64,000 nt of DNA from Bemisia tabaci (taxonomy: Eukaryota > Arthropoda > Insecta > Hemiptera > Aleyrodidae), in contig NC_092793.1 in the NCBI RefSeq assembly GCF_918797505.1, forward strand, positions 48,658,243 to 48,722,242, in the 5' to 3' direction. Under the pieces are notes generated by a model that saw only the letters and a list, made by a program, of their open reading frames with translations, ran no database searches and was not told the DNA's origin. Position numbers and translations under genes: made by a program. This document shows, piece by piece, positions 51,774 through 63,203 of this stretch (the first letter of the stretch is position 1; each line of letters starts with the position of its first letter).

Positions 51774-52530
51774 TGCATGAAGGCTATTTCCATTGTAATC
51801 TTCCGTCGCATTTCTAAGGCGCAATGATACAACTATTTGAACTCTCCGGAATGCGTGAGGTATCACGCCGCATTTGAAGGCGTTTTCAAATCAGCCAATT
51901 TCCGTTATCGGAATAATCGTTTTGCATAGTTCATATTATTTTGTTTCCATTTCTAACCTCTTGTTTAATTATAATCCTCCTATAAAACCACCCATTTGCT
52001 AAATACAATTCTAGCTGAAGCGCACTTAAGCGCATTCATGACTGCAAAAATGTTAACGGAAATCGAAAAGGCCAGCGTGCATGAAGGCTATTTCAATTGT
52101 AATCTTCCGTCACATTCTTACGGCGCAATGATACAACTATTTGAACTCTCCGGAATGCGTGAGGTATCACGCCGCATTTGAAGGCGTTTTCAAATCAGCC
52201 AAGTTCCGATACCCGGATTATCGTTTTGCATAGTTCATATTCTTTTGTTATATTCTGTGCCACTTGTTTATTTTTAATACTCGTGAAAAACGACCCATTT
52301 GTAAATACAGTTCTGGAAATCGACAAGCCAAGCATGTATGAAGGCTATCTCCATTTAAATCTTCCGTCACATTCTTACAGCCAAGTTCCGATACCCGGAT
52401 TATCGTTTTGCATAGTTCATATTCTTTTGTTATATTCCGTGCCACTCGTTTATTTTAATCCTCGTAGAAAAACAATCCATTTGCTAAATAAAATTCTAGC
52501 TGGAGCGCACTTAAGCGCATTGTCTTGACT
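51774..52530. repeat. Satellite-like tandem repeat, ~304-bp unit, 2.5 copies
   Basis: Unit 1 starts at 51774 (tgcatgaaggctattt), unit 2 at 52078, unit 3 at about 52335. Unit 2 lacks the CTAGCTGAAGCGCACTTAAG end, and unit 3 lacks the GGCGCAATGATACAACTATT segment. Shared words include AATCTTCCGTC, GTATCACGCCGCATTTGAAG and TCGTTTTGCATAGTTCATAT. Confidence 0.85.
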
Positions 52531-52789
52531 CCAGTAAAATCCGAGAATTAAGCTCGTTTGAGGACTAGGTTTAATTTATTTACAATTGTATGATGCCAAT
52601 TTTTACAGGAACTCCTCATTAACTTGAGAGAATAATTATTTTGTCTAAAATTAGCAAAATAATCAGAATTTCAATCCAAATAAGATTATTTGACTAGGTA
52701 TTTGCCTAGGCATTTGACAAAATGCCTGATTTGACGAATTTCCTGCGACCGTTAATATATTTCGATTTTCGAAGTCTCTGGTCCGAGGA

Positions 52790-53137
52790 TCCGCGTGAGT
52801 TGGCAACGCTCCCTGGGGCATTCTCGGATGAGGTCCTGAGCTGCGAGGGGGGTTAGGGGGGTTGCTGCCGTTGATCTGCGCGGGAGCACTGCGCAGGTCC
52901 CCGACGGGCGTCGGGACACGATGCCCCGCCGGGGCCGGCTTCCCGAGTAGGCCCAGCACACCACGCCGCCGTGCCACTCCTCTCCTCAGCCTCTCGCGCG
53001 TTCCTTGGATCATGACCTACGCGACCGCGACTACCGCGAGTTCCGTCTGACCGCGCTCTCGTTCCATTGTTTGTTTTCATCCACCACGAGGTTCCCGTCC
53101 TTAACTTCGGCCCTATTTGACCCTTCTCTTTCGGCAG
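52790..53137 (+). promoter_or_regulatory. GC-rich patch ending in a good splice donor; possible promoter and 5' exon
   Basis: About 52790-53060 is strikingly CpG- and GC-rich against AT-rich surroundings. It is followed by ttcggcag|gtaagatcc, a near-consensus donor at 53137/53138 on the plus strand. No downstream exon is identified before 64000. Open frames on either strand (for example an Arg/Pro/Gly-rich one on the minus strand) look compositional, so a retroelement fragment is an equal alternative. Confidence 0.3.
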
Positions 53138-53174
53138 GTAAGATCCACTCTTTTTAGACTCTTTACGGTGTCTC

Positions 53175-53500
53175 AGGGTTGCCACAGTCAGGGAAAACCG
53201 GGAAATGTCAGGGAATTTTAAAAATTCAGGGAAAACCAGGAAATGTCAGGGAATTTCAAAAGTCGGGGAAAACCTGGAAATGTCAGGGAAAATGACGAAA
53301 GTGTCAGGGAAAATTTGTTAAATTACCTTTATTTGCTTTCTAGATTGGGTTTGAGGTTTCGAACAACAAATTTTGCCTGAAAACTATTTTCAATTATGCC
53401 TTCTTAACCATCCGTCACATCGTCAATTGTCAGGGAATTTCGCCGAAATGTGTAAGGGAAATGTCTGGGAATTTTATTTTCTAAATTCTGTCGCAACCCT
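53175..53500. mobile_element. hAT-like MITE with internal GGGAAATGTCAGGG repeats
   Basis: Starts cagggttgccacag and ends ctgtcgcaaccct. ggtgtct is duplicated at 53167-53173 and 53501-53507. The left half carries four imperfect tandem copies of TCAGGGAAAACC(G/A)GGAAATG. Confidence 0.75.
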
Positions 53501-53970
53501 GGTGTCTGCGGGACCTTTGAAAATGGGAATTGTTGCGGAAATTCATCGGGAAGTGGAGGGTATCTGGGAGAATCAGGGTCTTTCCCCTGGGGGCGGACCG
53601 GGACCTGAAAAGTAACCGGGAATACCATGTACTATTTTCGCTGCTTTTTTTTAATTTTCTGCCGTGCGAAGAAGACTGATCGGTTCAAAATCATTCTAAA
53701 TTACGATAGGGACGCAACACAATAGCCCGACGCAACAATAAAACACAAGAAAAATACATTGGGGGAAGAAAATGAGTATAACCAGGCTAAAGGAAAATAA
53801 ACACAGTCAGGACATTTTGGGCCAATTACACTCGATCAGTTGCATGTTCGTGTTCTTTTTTGGTTCCTCTAATTTTTTTAAATTTGTAGCTCTTGTTCCA
53901 ATTGAGAGAGGGCATGTGATCTGACCGAAACGCTCTGGCTGTGCTTATTTTCCATATTTAGCCTTGTCAT

Positions 53971-54508
53971 CATGGGCGGAACTAGAAATTTTCTGTAGGG
54001 GCACTAGAAGGATATAGAACTTGGGCCAATGGGGGTCAGCTGCAGAAAGGGGGCCTCCCCCCAAAAATTTTTGAAAATTGGAACGTCTTGAGAGCAATTT
54101 TAAGCCATTCTCAATGACAAATTAAATGATTACAGATGACAGAAATTTCGCTGACTTGTTTTTAAAATATCATATCTTACTGTGGGTTTTAATTTAATTC
54201 ATCTTAATTTAACTCTTATGAAAACAAGTATATTGCGCTAAAATGCGCGGAAAACCACAACTGGATACAGTCAAACTACATTCCACGTTCCTTACTCGGA
54301 GGAAACTGCTCTCTTTGCGAGAAATTTTCATCTTCTGACATCTTTGATCGATTATATTAGGATTAAGCTCATATTTATTACATTCCCTATGCCTTTTACC
54401 TCAAAGCTAATTATAGCAGCTTGGGTCCTTGACAATTTTTGGTAGGGGCCGAGCAAAATTGTGAAGAGGGGACAGGCCCCCTGCCCGCTCTCCCCATTTC
54501 CGCCCATG
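53971..54508. mobile_element. Non-autonomous hAT-like element
   Basis: catgggcggaa at 53971-53981 mirrors ttccgcccatg at 54498-54508. The flanks cttgtcat and cttgtctt agree at 7 of 8 bases, fitting an 8-bp target duplication. G-rich left and C-rich right parts (ggggccgagc, ggcccccttt-like) extend the symmetry. No coding potential seen. Confidence 0.6.
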
Positions 54509-54578
54509 CTTGTCTTACAAGTGTACAAGTTTTATAGTGTATTTTTCTTGTACTTTATTTTCACCCTAAATGGTCCGT

Positions 54579-54771
54579 GTTAAGCCGAAAGGAACCAAGC
54601 GACATCAACCATTCCCAGATGTAACTGGGCAATTTCATTGTTTACACAAAAACGGTTGTGCGGATTTTTGTGCAAACGGTGAATTTTCGCACAAACGTTC
54701 TTTTGTAAAAAATTAAAGTGCCCTGTTAAATTTGGCAACAGCTGATGTGGCTCGGTTCCTTTCTGCTAAAC
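54579..54771. mobile_element. MITE with AGAAAGGAACC-type ends
   Basis: Inverted ends of about 28 bp (gttaagccgaaaggaaccaa against the complement ending ggttcctttctgctaaac). Partial ends of the same family occur near 46052, 54890, 62998 and 63384. Confidence 0.5.
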
Positions 54772-54963
54772 GCGTTCAAAATTTTGACCGGCATTTCTAG
54801 ATTTTTTGGTGTGCTCTAGCCTGCCTGTCCCACCCCTGATTTGCCTGAGAAAAGCGCTCGGTACGAGATCATTCAGACTAAGTTTAACAGGAAGGAACCA
54901 AGTCACGTCTTGATCAAACTAAGACAGACGTGTCTCGAGGGGCACAATAAGTACGCACTGGCG

Positions 54964-55196
54964 CACAGTGGATCTAGTCAATCAGAGAGGTCGGACATAT
55001 AATTTGTGACCAAAACTGCACATTTTGATGTTTAGAACTTAACATTTTTAATTTGGAGGGGTGGTTCTAGAAGAAAATGTCACGAGGAAACCAATGGAAT
55101 CACTTTTAGAATCTCAAAGTTCTGATTTAATGGAGTCATAAACTTTTTAAAATCCCAAATTTTGTCCGACCTCTCCCATTGACTCGATCCACTGTG
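54964..55196. mobile_element. MITE with 34-bp inverted ends
   Basis: cacagtggatctagtcaatc... at 54964-54997 pairs with ...gactcgatccactgtg at 55163-55196 with about three mismatches. A lone end of the family is at 62522-62554. Confidence 0.7.
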
Positions 55197-55481
55197 TGGA
55201 GTGGGGAGCCAATCGCAGGGGCGCCTAAATCCTAAATTATCCGCGTTTCTTTTCTTCAAGTAATTATCAAGAGATTCTATTGTTTCACTTGTATTCCTTT
55301 CAAGAATTTCGGACGTCTATATCCTGAACCAATAAGCGTGCTGCGTCGTTTTTGAAATTAAAAATGGCAACCCCGAATTGTGATAAAAGATAATGCGCTA
55401 TTCCACTCATTTCAACTGTGTGGCTAACAATAATACTTAAGGTCAGAACTTCTTTTAAGTCATGTTTTCCTAAATGTGACC

Positions 55482-55483
<2 letters not shown>

Positions 55484-55527
<44 letters not shown>
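55484..55527 (+). repeat. 44-base T homopolymer
   Basis: Uninterrupted run of T; possibly the oligo(A) tail of an old retrocopy on the minus strand, though no body is recognised. Confidence 0.8.
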
Positions 55528-55529
<2 letters not shown>

Positions 55530-56460
55530 CAGTTTAGTCTATTTTTTTTAAAGAACTTCGTCCCAGAGATTCGTCGCGAGATGCATGATAACAAAAGCGA
55601 GATGGCGCGACGACAACGATGTACTCTGTAAGGCGTTTCGTGCAACTATTCGTGCTTTGCAGATGTGCTTATAGCATAACTAAAAAACTGAAGGCACTCA
55701 ATCTTCTCATACTTACCCTTTCAGCGACGCGCGTAACGTGATGCCTACGCACTCGATCAAAAAAAAAAATGTGAAGTTTTGGATTGAGACCTTGACTTAA
55801 CTCGTCTTTTAAGTAATTAATCCCTGATCATTCAAATGAAAATGTGAGTTCTTAAAATATAAAATAAGAGCAGAAATTTTGAAACCCAGCCATCGGGGTA
55901 AGTGTTTTCCTAGCTCCATCGTCAACATGCATCATTCTTTGCCTGACGCAAATGGAACAGAGCTTCCTCATTTGTGGGATAGCTTCGTGTTGCGTGCAAC
56001 TATGCAAATATTCCATAATTGACGACCTACTCTGATGTGTGCACCGTTTTCCTTTTTATATCATGGGAGAGCGTGCAAATTTGGACTAATTGATACAGTC
56101 CATCCTCGCATTCCAAATTTTCCTTCTATTCTAACACCGGTGATCCACACATTTTGTGCGCAACATCTAAAACCCAACTTCCCAAAGTATCAATTCTAGT
56201 TGTCAGCTTTAATCGCAGCGGCAGTGGTGTTTTGATCGTAGACTTATTAAAAAACTCTACATTCTAACTAAAATTAGGGAATATTGATACATTTCAATAT
56301 ACTTAAAGCAAAGAGAGACCAAGAGTTTAGTCGAATTTTGACCGACTAGCCATGTGATAACCTCTCCTTTACAGGGAGGAGGGTCTCCTCCAGCGATTCT
56401 CAGTTAGAACGAAAATACACCAACTCGAAAAAATAAAAATAATAATAATTTGACACACAC

Positions 56461-57405
56461 ACCCTGGTAAAAATTGGCGATAGGAGCTGCGTTTCAAAAT
56501 ACCATAGGAGTTCTTATAGCCGACTGAAGAAGGCGATAGACAATCATATTGCTGGCTGTAGAAAGTGGAAAAAATCATACAGCCGGGCTACACGAAGCGA
56601 TAAAAAATTATACAGCCGGGCTATAGTTCCTATCGCCGGGCTTTACACTTTATCGCCTGGCTGTTGCTTTTTCGCCATCGGCTATAAAAGGCTATGAGAA
56701 ATTGTGTAGAAATTCGTGTGCTTTGTAAATCCTTAAGTTTGTACGGAATCACCTTAATATTTACAGAATGCACATTATATTTTCCTGTGCTACAAATGTT
56801 TTTTCATCAATTAAAATGAGAATAATCCATACAGAGTGTGCAAACATTTCAAAGTCATGAGTTGAAAAACGCTGACTCCACGAGATTAAATATTAGAGCC
56901 TAACACAAAGCAGAGCGGCGGCGCACTGGCGCCTACAAACCTAACAGGATACTTCACGCATTGCGCAATGCGTAAAGTATCCCTGTTAGGTTTGTAGGCG
57001 CCAATGCGCGTTTCGCGCTGGCTGCCCGCCCGCCGCAGCGTACCACGGCGCTTGAAGCAACTATTTCACACCAGAAGTATTGCACAGTATCATACGAAAT
57101 TGAAGGCGCTCCAACATATTAGGAATGGCAGGCATCCTTCAAAAGTACGGAGCTTTCCTCGCAAAATAAATCAAGATACTACGGCTCAAAAAGAGAGCGG
57201 TAGTCCAAAAACTCACTAAGTCCTAGTATCCGTACGTATGTTTAGCATACACTTTATCGCCAGGCTGTTGCTTCATCGCCATCGGCTATATAAGGCTATA
57301 AGAAATTGTGTTGCCGGCTATAGAAGCTATTGGAAATCTTACAGCCGGCTGTAGGTCTATGGTATTTTGGAACACAGATTCTACTGCCAATTTTTACCAG
57401 GGCAA
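56461..57405. mobile_element. Composite TIR element with nested palindrome
   Basis: Ends CCCTGGTAAAAATTGGC at 56462-56478 and its complement gccaatttttaccaggg at about 57387-57403 are followed by matching GGAACACAG/CCATAG inner parts. A direct repeat (tttatcgcc(t/a)ggctgttgct... ggctata) is at 56645-56703 and 57249-57312, bracketing an insertion that contains the palindrome at 56927-57003. Sub-motifs AGCCGGCTAT and GGCGATA recur throughout. No transposase. Confidence 0.7.
56927..57003. repeat. Spacerless 77-bp palindrome
   Basis: Left half 56927-56964 and right half 56965-57003 pair from tggcgcctacaaacctaaca to the centre TTGCGCAA, with one indel and one mismatch. Confidence 0.9.
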
Positions 57406-60160
57406 AACTGCAGAGTAGGTGAAGAAGTTAGTCTAAGAAAAATATGTTTGATGCCAAAAAGCAAGTACTTGAGGACACTTAAAAGGTGCAAGTTGAGACA
57501 GATGCGCTAACTTCAATGACCTGCTTTATGAAAATTGACTGTCTTTCATGAAAATTGAGCATTTTTGAGTTACGAGTTGGTGTGTTTTCGTTCACACTGA
57601 TTCAATTTGTAACAAAAGGCAATATGTACATTTCTGACCTCTCTAGTTTCCCACCTACAGTTTCGCACAATTATTGATGGAAGTAATAGTCATGAGAATG
57701 AGATGGACAGGAATTCTTGTGAGTTCTGCGTCTCTGTAAATATATCGTCCCTGCTTCCGGTGTTCGGCGACGTCGCGGCGTTAAATTGAGAGTGAAAGTA
57801 TGCGTGCACTTGCACTAGGTGCAGAAGGAAAGGTCTACAAGGAAAAAGATGAGGAACGGTCGACTAACTTGGTGGCATAGTGAAAGTGCTTTAAGATAGC
57901 CCTTCGTGTTTTATCTTGTTTGGCACTCGCGATAGTCCAATTCGATCGTACCATAGCATCTTGACCCGCGGCCATCATTTGAGAAGTTTGAATGCAAAAA
58001 GCTCTGTCCACGCCAAATTGCCACCTCGACCTATTCTTGAAAAACTGAAGGCCGAAACATTTCCATGCAGGAGATGGATTGTAGAATCTTAGCAACTGAT
58101 TGTTACTAACGATGTTGTGTAATTGCGTGATTTGGGCTCGCAAGCAACATATTTTAAAGACTCGGAACCACGGGTTCAATCATCGTTGGCAAAACTGGAA
58201 AGCTTCAATAGTGGGGCAAAGTACCCTCGTCCTGGTCCTTACTGTGCCCCCTCCCCCTTTTCCCTGCAACACAGGAAAAGTCTTTACTTAGCTTTTCCAT
58301 CACAAAGGACGAGGTTTTGAAGAAAAACGATTATTCGCTAAAGGACAGTAATGGATGGAGCTCGATTGAGTTATTTTAAAATTACCGTTTTACATGACTA
58401 CCTTTGCCTACTGACGCTCTCATCTAACTGACTAGTGCATTCATTGCATATCTGTTCTAGTGGGTATGAACAATATAAAAATGGTTACGACAGCAATGCA
58501 GCATTGTTGAATAATAATCGAAAATATTTTTATCATAAAAGTTTCATACGTGACTACGATCAGAGGATTAGGTAGGACCTGAAATCCGAAATGATCCCAT
58601 GTTACAATTAGATGCGACGATTCTTTTTTCCGTGATGAGACAATGTTACGAATAAGTTCATCCTCTCTCTATCTCCCCTTTTCCCCGCCTCTGCCCTCTG
58701 TTTCTTTGGGTCTGTTTAATTTCAAAGTCAAATCTGTTCTTCCAGCGAACCTCAATCTACCACCCACACTCTCAGCGATTCAAAATAAAGAAGCTATCAT
58801 GGGCGCGCTTTGTAAAGCCTCCGTCTTATGCGCAACGTGAGTTCTGTTGGTCGGATTGGAATTTGCATGTTTACCCTCGGTTACCGACATATCCGAGCCA
58901 ATGCTGTCACATCGAAGCATCCCTCCTTAAAATTTAGCGGTATTTTCGATCGAAACTGACAACCCACCTCGAGAGTTACCACAAATAAATCGTATCTGAA
59001 ATACTACGGATCGATTTGCTGACTTAGCAGTGATCGAGGTTGCCGATTTCGCGGATGAGGCCCTAATTCTTCTGTTCTTGAAACTTGATTCAACGCCACG
59101 ATGATGGAAATTCCGGCAACAATAGTTGCCACTGTGGTCTCCAACAATAAACAAACGAAACTTCTAAGCCGTTGCTCTTGAATGAGTTTCGCCGAGTACC
59201 TAAGTATCCTCAGATCTGCTGTGGAAGGAATATCGCTCGCTTGCGCATCAGAAATATTAATCCGGAAATACGTGTGAAATTAAGCTAAATGTCTGGAAAA
59301 AAACGACAAATGGCACTTGCCTTTGGAATAGATCTGACACTGAGGTCTGTGCCAAATAATACTCTATCAATGTCAAAAAGATGGAGATGCGAGTGCCTTT
59401 GATGTTAGCCTTATGGATGGCAGTTCAGTGTTCATGGAAATTGATATCAGTGCTGACCACTGCTTATTCTAAGATTGTGCACCTAAAATTTTAACGACCG
59501 AAACATTTTTTTTACTCAGATGATTTTCATCCCCGTATTTTTTTACGTCATCAATGACACCGTTACCATTCTTAAAATTATAAAAAAAACTCATTTGAAC
59601 AACCTAAAACAATTATATTCTATAACAAAATCATTAGAGTGACTCACAACGCCTAAGGCGCGAAGCACCTCAGAGGATAGGCCGCGAAGCGGTCAGGGGG
59701 AATAGTTCCCTAGTTCTTTTTTTTAAAAAAAATTTTTAGAAAAAATTTGTTTAACCATTTTCAGAGAACGCATTTAAAAATTAAATACCGCACATCATTT
59801 GACCCCTTTTTGCATACTGTGCGCCTGCTCGCTCAGTAACGATGACATTGTGCTACTAAAGAGCTGGATTCGAGTGCACTCGATAGGTATTCAACCCAAG
59901 ACTCCGCCACTCGTAACTAAAACACTTGCAATACTCGGCTTGAAAGTTAGTTGTTAATGGACAGCGAGGCAGTGGATTTGCATTGGGATTCGTGTAACGG
60001 CCGTGTCTTTGCAGAACTTCCCGGGCCTCGAGAATATCTTTTTTTTTCTTTTTCTTTTTTATCGGCTTTTGTTGCCAAGTGACACGCAATATCCCCAAGA
60101 TCACCAAGGAAAAGGTCGGGGCTTGGGTTCAATTCACTCGCCACAACAGAGTGGAGCAGA
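57406..60160. other. Stretch without recognised gene
   Basis: Moderate GC, several open frames of 60-114 codons (longest 57835-58179, minus) without similarity that I recognise. Likely decayed repeats. Confidence 0.5.
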
Positions 60161-60179
60161 TGAGCTTTCGTGGCGCGGA

Positions 60180-60311
60180 TCTATTGGACGTATTTCTATC
60201 AAACGGAACTATGTGCATTAAGACATGAGCCCTGAGACCCATGAGAATACATTCATAACAGGGCTCATGTCATAATGTACATAGTTCCGTTTGATAGAAA
60301 TACGTCCTATT
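60180..60311. repeat. Foldback element with ~50-bp arms
   Basis: Arms 60183-60233 and 60258-60308 (GGACGTATTTCTATCAAACG, then AACTATGT) pair almost perfectly over a 24-base loop. TA occurs just outside each end. Confidence 0.75.
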
Positions 60312-63031
60312 AAAAAGCTCATTTTCTCGAGTAGATCCATGTATAGATTACATTATGATCAAGGGATTTGGGCTCGATTTTGGTTGTTCGGCGTAGAAAT
60401 CTAAGTGAGAATTTTTTCGGGCCCGGCTAAAATCTACTTTCCCGGGAAATTTTTGACCCCTGGAAAATTTTGATAAACAAATATTGTTGCGAACGCTCTG
60501 TTTTCATATCGTCGTACATAAACCCAGGTATCAATTCGGTAGTAACGCCAAAGCTCAGCGTCTCAAGTCGTGAGATTAAAATATGTCATACAGTTGTAAT
60601 TTTCGAGATTCAAATTTTATTCAGATGAAAAATTATTGTTACCACTTCAATTAAGAATGATGTGTAGCATTTTAATGGAAGCAAGTCAAATACACGTGGC
60701 TAAAACGTTCAATTACATTGGGATGGTGTACAATAGAAGTTAAGTCGTGGGGTCATTTTGAGAGCATTCCTAGACGTGCGCCTTCAGGTTTCCGTGATAC
60801 TTTACGCTTTGTCGTGAAGTTAGATTTAGCTGCCTAGCTGGCCCGAACTCAATTTTGATCCTCGAAATTATAAGGGCACGATTTTAGCTTGAGGCACCTT
60901 CTTTTTTACCCAGTATTTTCTAGTCGCGTGGACCTTTTGCTAAAAATTGCTTGCAGAATCCACGATATTTTCGACGAAATGAAGTTGTTTTTGGTTTTGA
61001 AACGAGGACACAAAATTATTCCCTTATTGGTAGGTTTTGTGCGCAGTCTTATCAGAAGAGGGTAAAGAGTCCAGTTAAATTCCACTCTCCAGGATCTCTC
61101 ACTTTTTTGAGGCGATTGCACTGTAACTGTAAGTTTCCGCGCAACTTTTTAGAGGTAGTTGGCATGTAAATTGACTCAGCTTTGTGTGCCAATTCTAGTT
61201 TTTAATTAGAAATTCGGATTCACGCAGATGATCAACTTTGAAAGTAATATTTTGGATTTTAAATTGATTTTCTAGTATCTACGTAGGAACCAAAACTTCC
61301 TCTACTATGCTTGTGAAGCCTTTCCAGTTGCAATCAATTGCACATTTTGGCAGGCGCAAGGGTGAAATCCAAAAGTGGTCGATTTGAAGTCAAAAATTAG
61401 ACACCAGGTTCATTAACCCCGCTGTAGCGTGTCTGCTGCGAAGCAGCACGCAAGATACTTTTCGTCGTTTGAGCCAGGAATCTTATCTAGCTCCCAAAAA
61501 GTACATGAAGCAATCGAAAAGGCCCCTGATGACATATCACTCAATTGTCCAAAGTCTTTTGCAACGTTTAAAAATATTTGTCAACTTCAAATTTTCGGCT
61601 TGAGAATGGCCGTTGATTCTAAAATGTTTGACCCCGAGGTCCGTGTTACCCCAATTTTTTCACAAATGTTTGTAATTTTCCACGGTTTCTCAAATTCTCT
61701 CTAAGTTGGATATTTCAGATTATGCCAATTTTTGAGGCGAAAGACGTTGATTGTGCCCCATCTTGTTGACGGCCAAGCTACCATGAGACAAGAACGCTTC
61801 ATAGGTCCATTCACGGAAAAAGCCACCTAATTCCATGGAAGCAAAACTTTCGGTAGAAGAGATTTTTATCAAGTTGGGTCGACCATAAACAAAATATTAT
61901 TTTGAGTTAAATTTAAAAAAAAGTGGCCTTGATATAAATTTATGAAATAAATTTTCGAAAAATCAAAAAAAATTATTTACGCGTTCTCCAGAAAATCTTT
62001 GTTCAATCAGGATAAATTTGGCAACGTGCAACATACTCAACGGGTGTTTTTCCGAACCCGGAAACGTACCCATCAGGAGTAACACCGCACCGGTGTAACA
62101 CAAAAACACCGGGAGCCAAAGTCAATGTCTACAGGCCTAGGACAGCCGAATAAGCGGCCTTGATGCTCGTATTGCTTTTCGATTGGCACAGATTCACGTT
62201 TGACGTTTATCGGCACATTGCCAGTCCGTCGGAAATTTCCCAGCTTTCCCGCGCTTTTCTCGTTATGATTCTCAATTTTATCGGGAAATTAGAGCTTCAC
62301 CCGGTGCGCTCGGGACCATGTAATGCTGTTGTGGTCTCGCCGCACACTGGAACAAGCCAACGTGGAAAAGTCAAACTTGAAATTTTTAACTAAAATCGTA
62401 AATTTTTATGTTTATTCTGTCGTGCGGAAATTTTAAAGGGGCGCTTCGTAAGGAAATTTCATGAAAAACGACATTCAAACCACTATGTTTTGTGTTAATA
62501 TAATCTCTTATTTCAACATTATGTCCGACCGCTCGTATTGACTCGTTCCACTGTAGCCGGACAGCAAATTGGGTCTCGGTTTTGATGATTAATGACTCGC
62601 TTTATGTCATCGGATACCGGGATTCGTCGTTAGGAAAGATAGAAGCAAGGAACGTAAGTTTTCAACGTCTTCTCAGCGAGACAGGAGTATCGTTCACATG
62701 AGCAAGGATGAATATTGCAAAGGAATCGAGTTTAGTAAATAGAAACCAATTTGGGGAACGAGGGGGGGGGGGGGGGGCGCTTAAGGGGTCTGAATGTTGT
62801 GATATTTCTTCTTTATTTCTTAAAAACATTTTTTTGTTCCAAAATTTTAATTTTGATAAGCCTTTAAAACTTCATTTTATCTGACAAAAAAAAAATCAAA
62901 TTTGCTGGATTAATCTTCGTTAATTTTTTAACTTTCAACCTTGAATAGCATATGGTTCCCCAATTCTGAATTCAAACAGAGTCAAATCACTAAAGAGAAA
63001 GGAACCAAATGAGTAATTAGTCCCAATGGCA
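60312..63031. other. Stretch without recognised gene
   Basis: Carries the lone MITE end at 62522-62554 and a 16-base G run at 62762-62777. No exon, RNA gene or complete element recognised. Confidence 0.5.
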
Positions 63032-63039
63032 ATAAGTAG

Positions 63040-63203
63040 CAGTGGCGTGGCGTGAAAAATCGATTATCGATATCTCGCCATTTGAAGCTATGGTAAAGAA
63101 TCGATTACTAAGGTGTTCGCTGTGAACACCCTGATAATCGTTATTTTTTCATAGGTTTCAATGGCATAACAATCGATATATCGCAATTCACGCCACGCCA
63201 CTG
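63040..63203. mobile_element. hAT MITE (164 bp) with perfect 8-bp target duplication
   Basis: Starts cagtggcgtggcgtgaa and ends ttcacgccacgccactg, flanked by ataagtag at 63032-63039 and 63204-63211. The interior is rich in ATCGAT. It lies next to a related ATCGAT-rich segment at 63212-63350. Confidence 0.9.

Noticed and set aside
51365..51866. 155-codon minus-strand frame
   Set aside because: Runs through two C/G homopolymers and the satellite-like repeat; glycine runs come from these tracts.
50684..52530. CRISPR-like array
   Set aside because: Units are long (70-304 bp), directly adjacent and diverged, without short repeats and unique spacers; the host is a eukaryote.
52663..53185. Arg/Pro-rich frames on the minus strand
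   Set aside because: Two overlapping frames have the same compositional bias, as expected from GC-rich sequence; no protein similarity.
57835..58179. 114-codon minus-strand frame
   Set aside because: No domain, splice context or family resemblance; length is reachable by chance in this moderately GC-rich stretch.
60100..60150. tRNA-like B-box word (ggttcaattc)
   Set aside because: No matching A box at the right distance and no cloverleaf could be formed; not a tRNA gene, at most a decayed tRNA-derived SINE.
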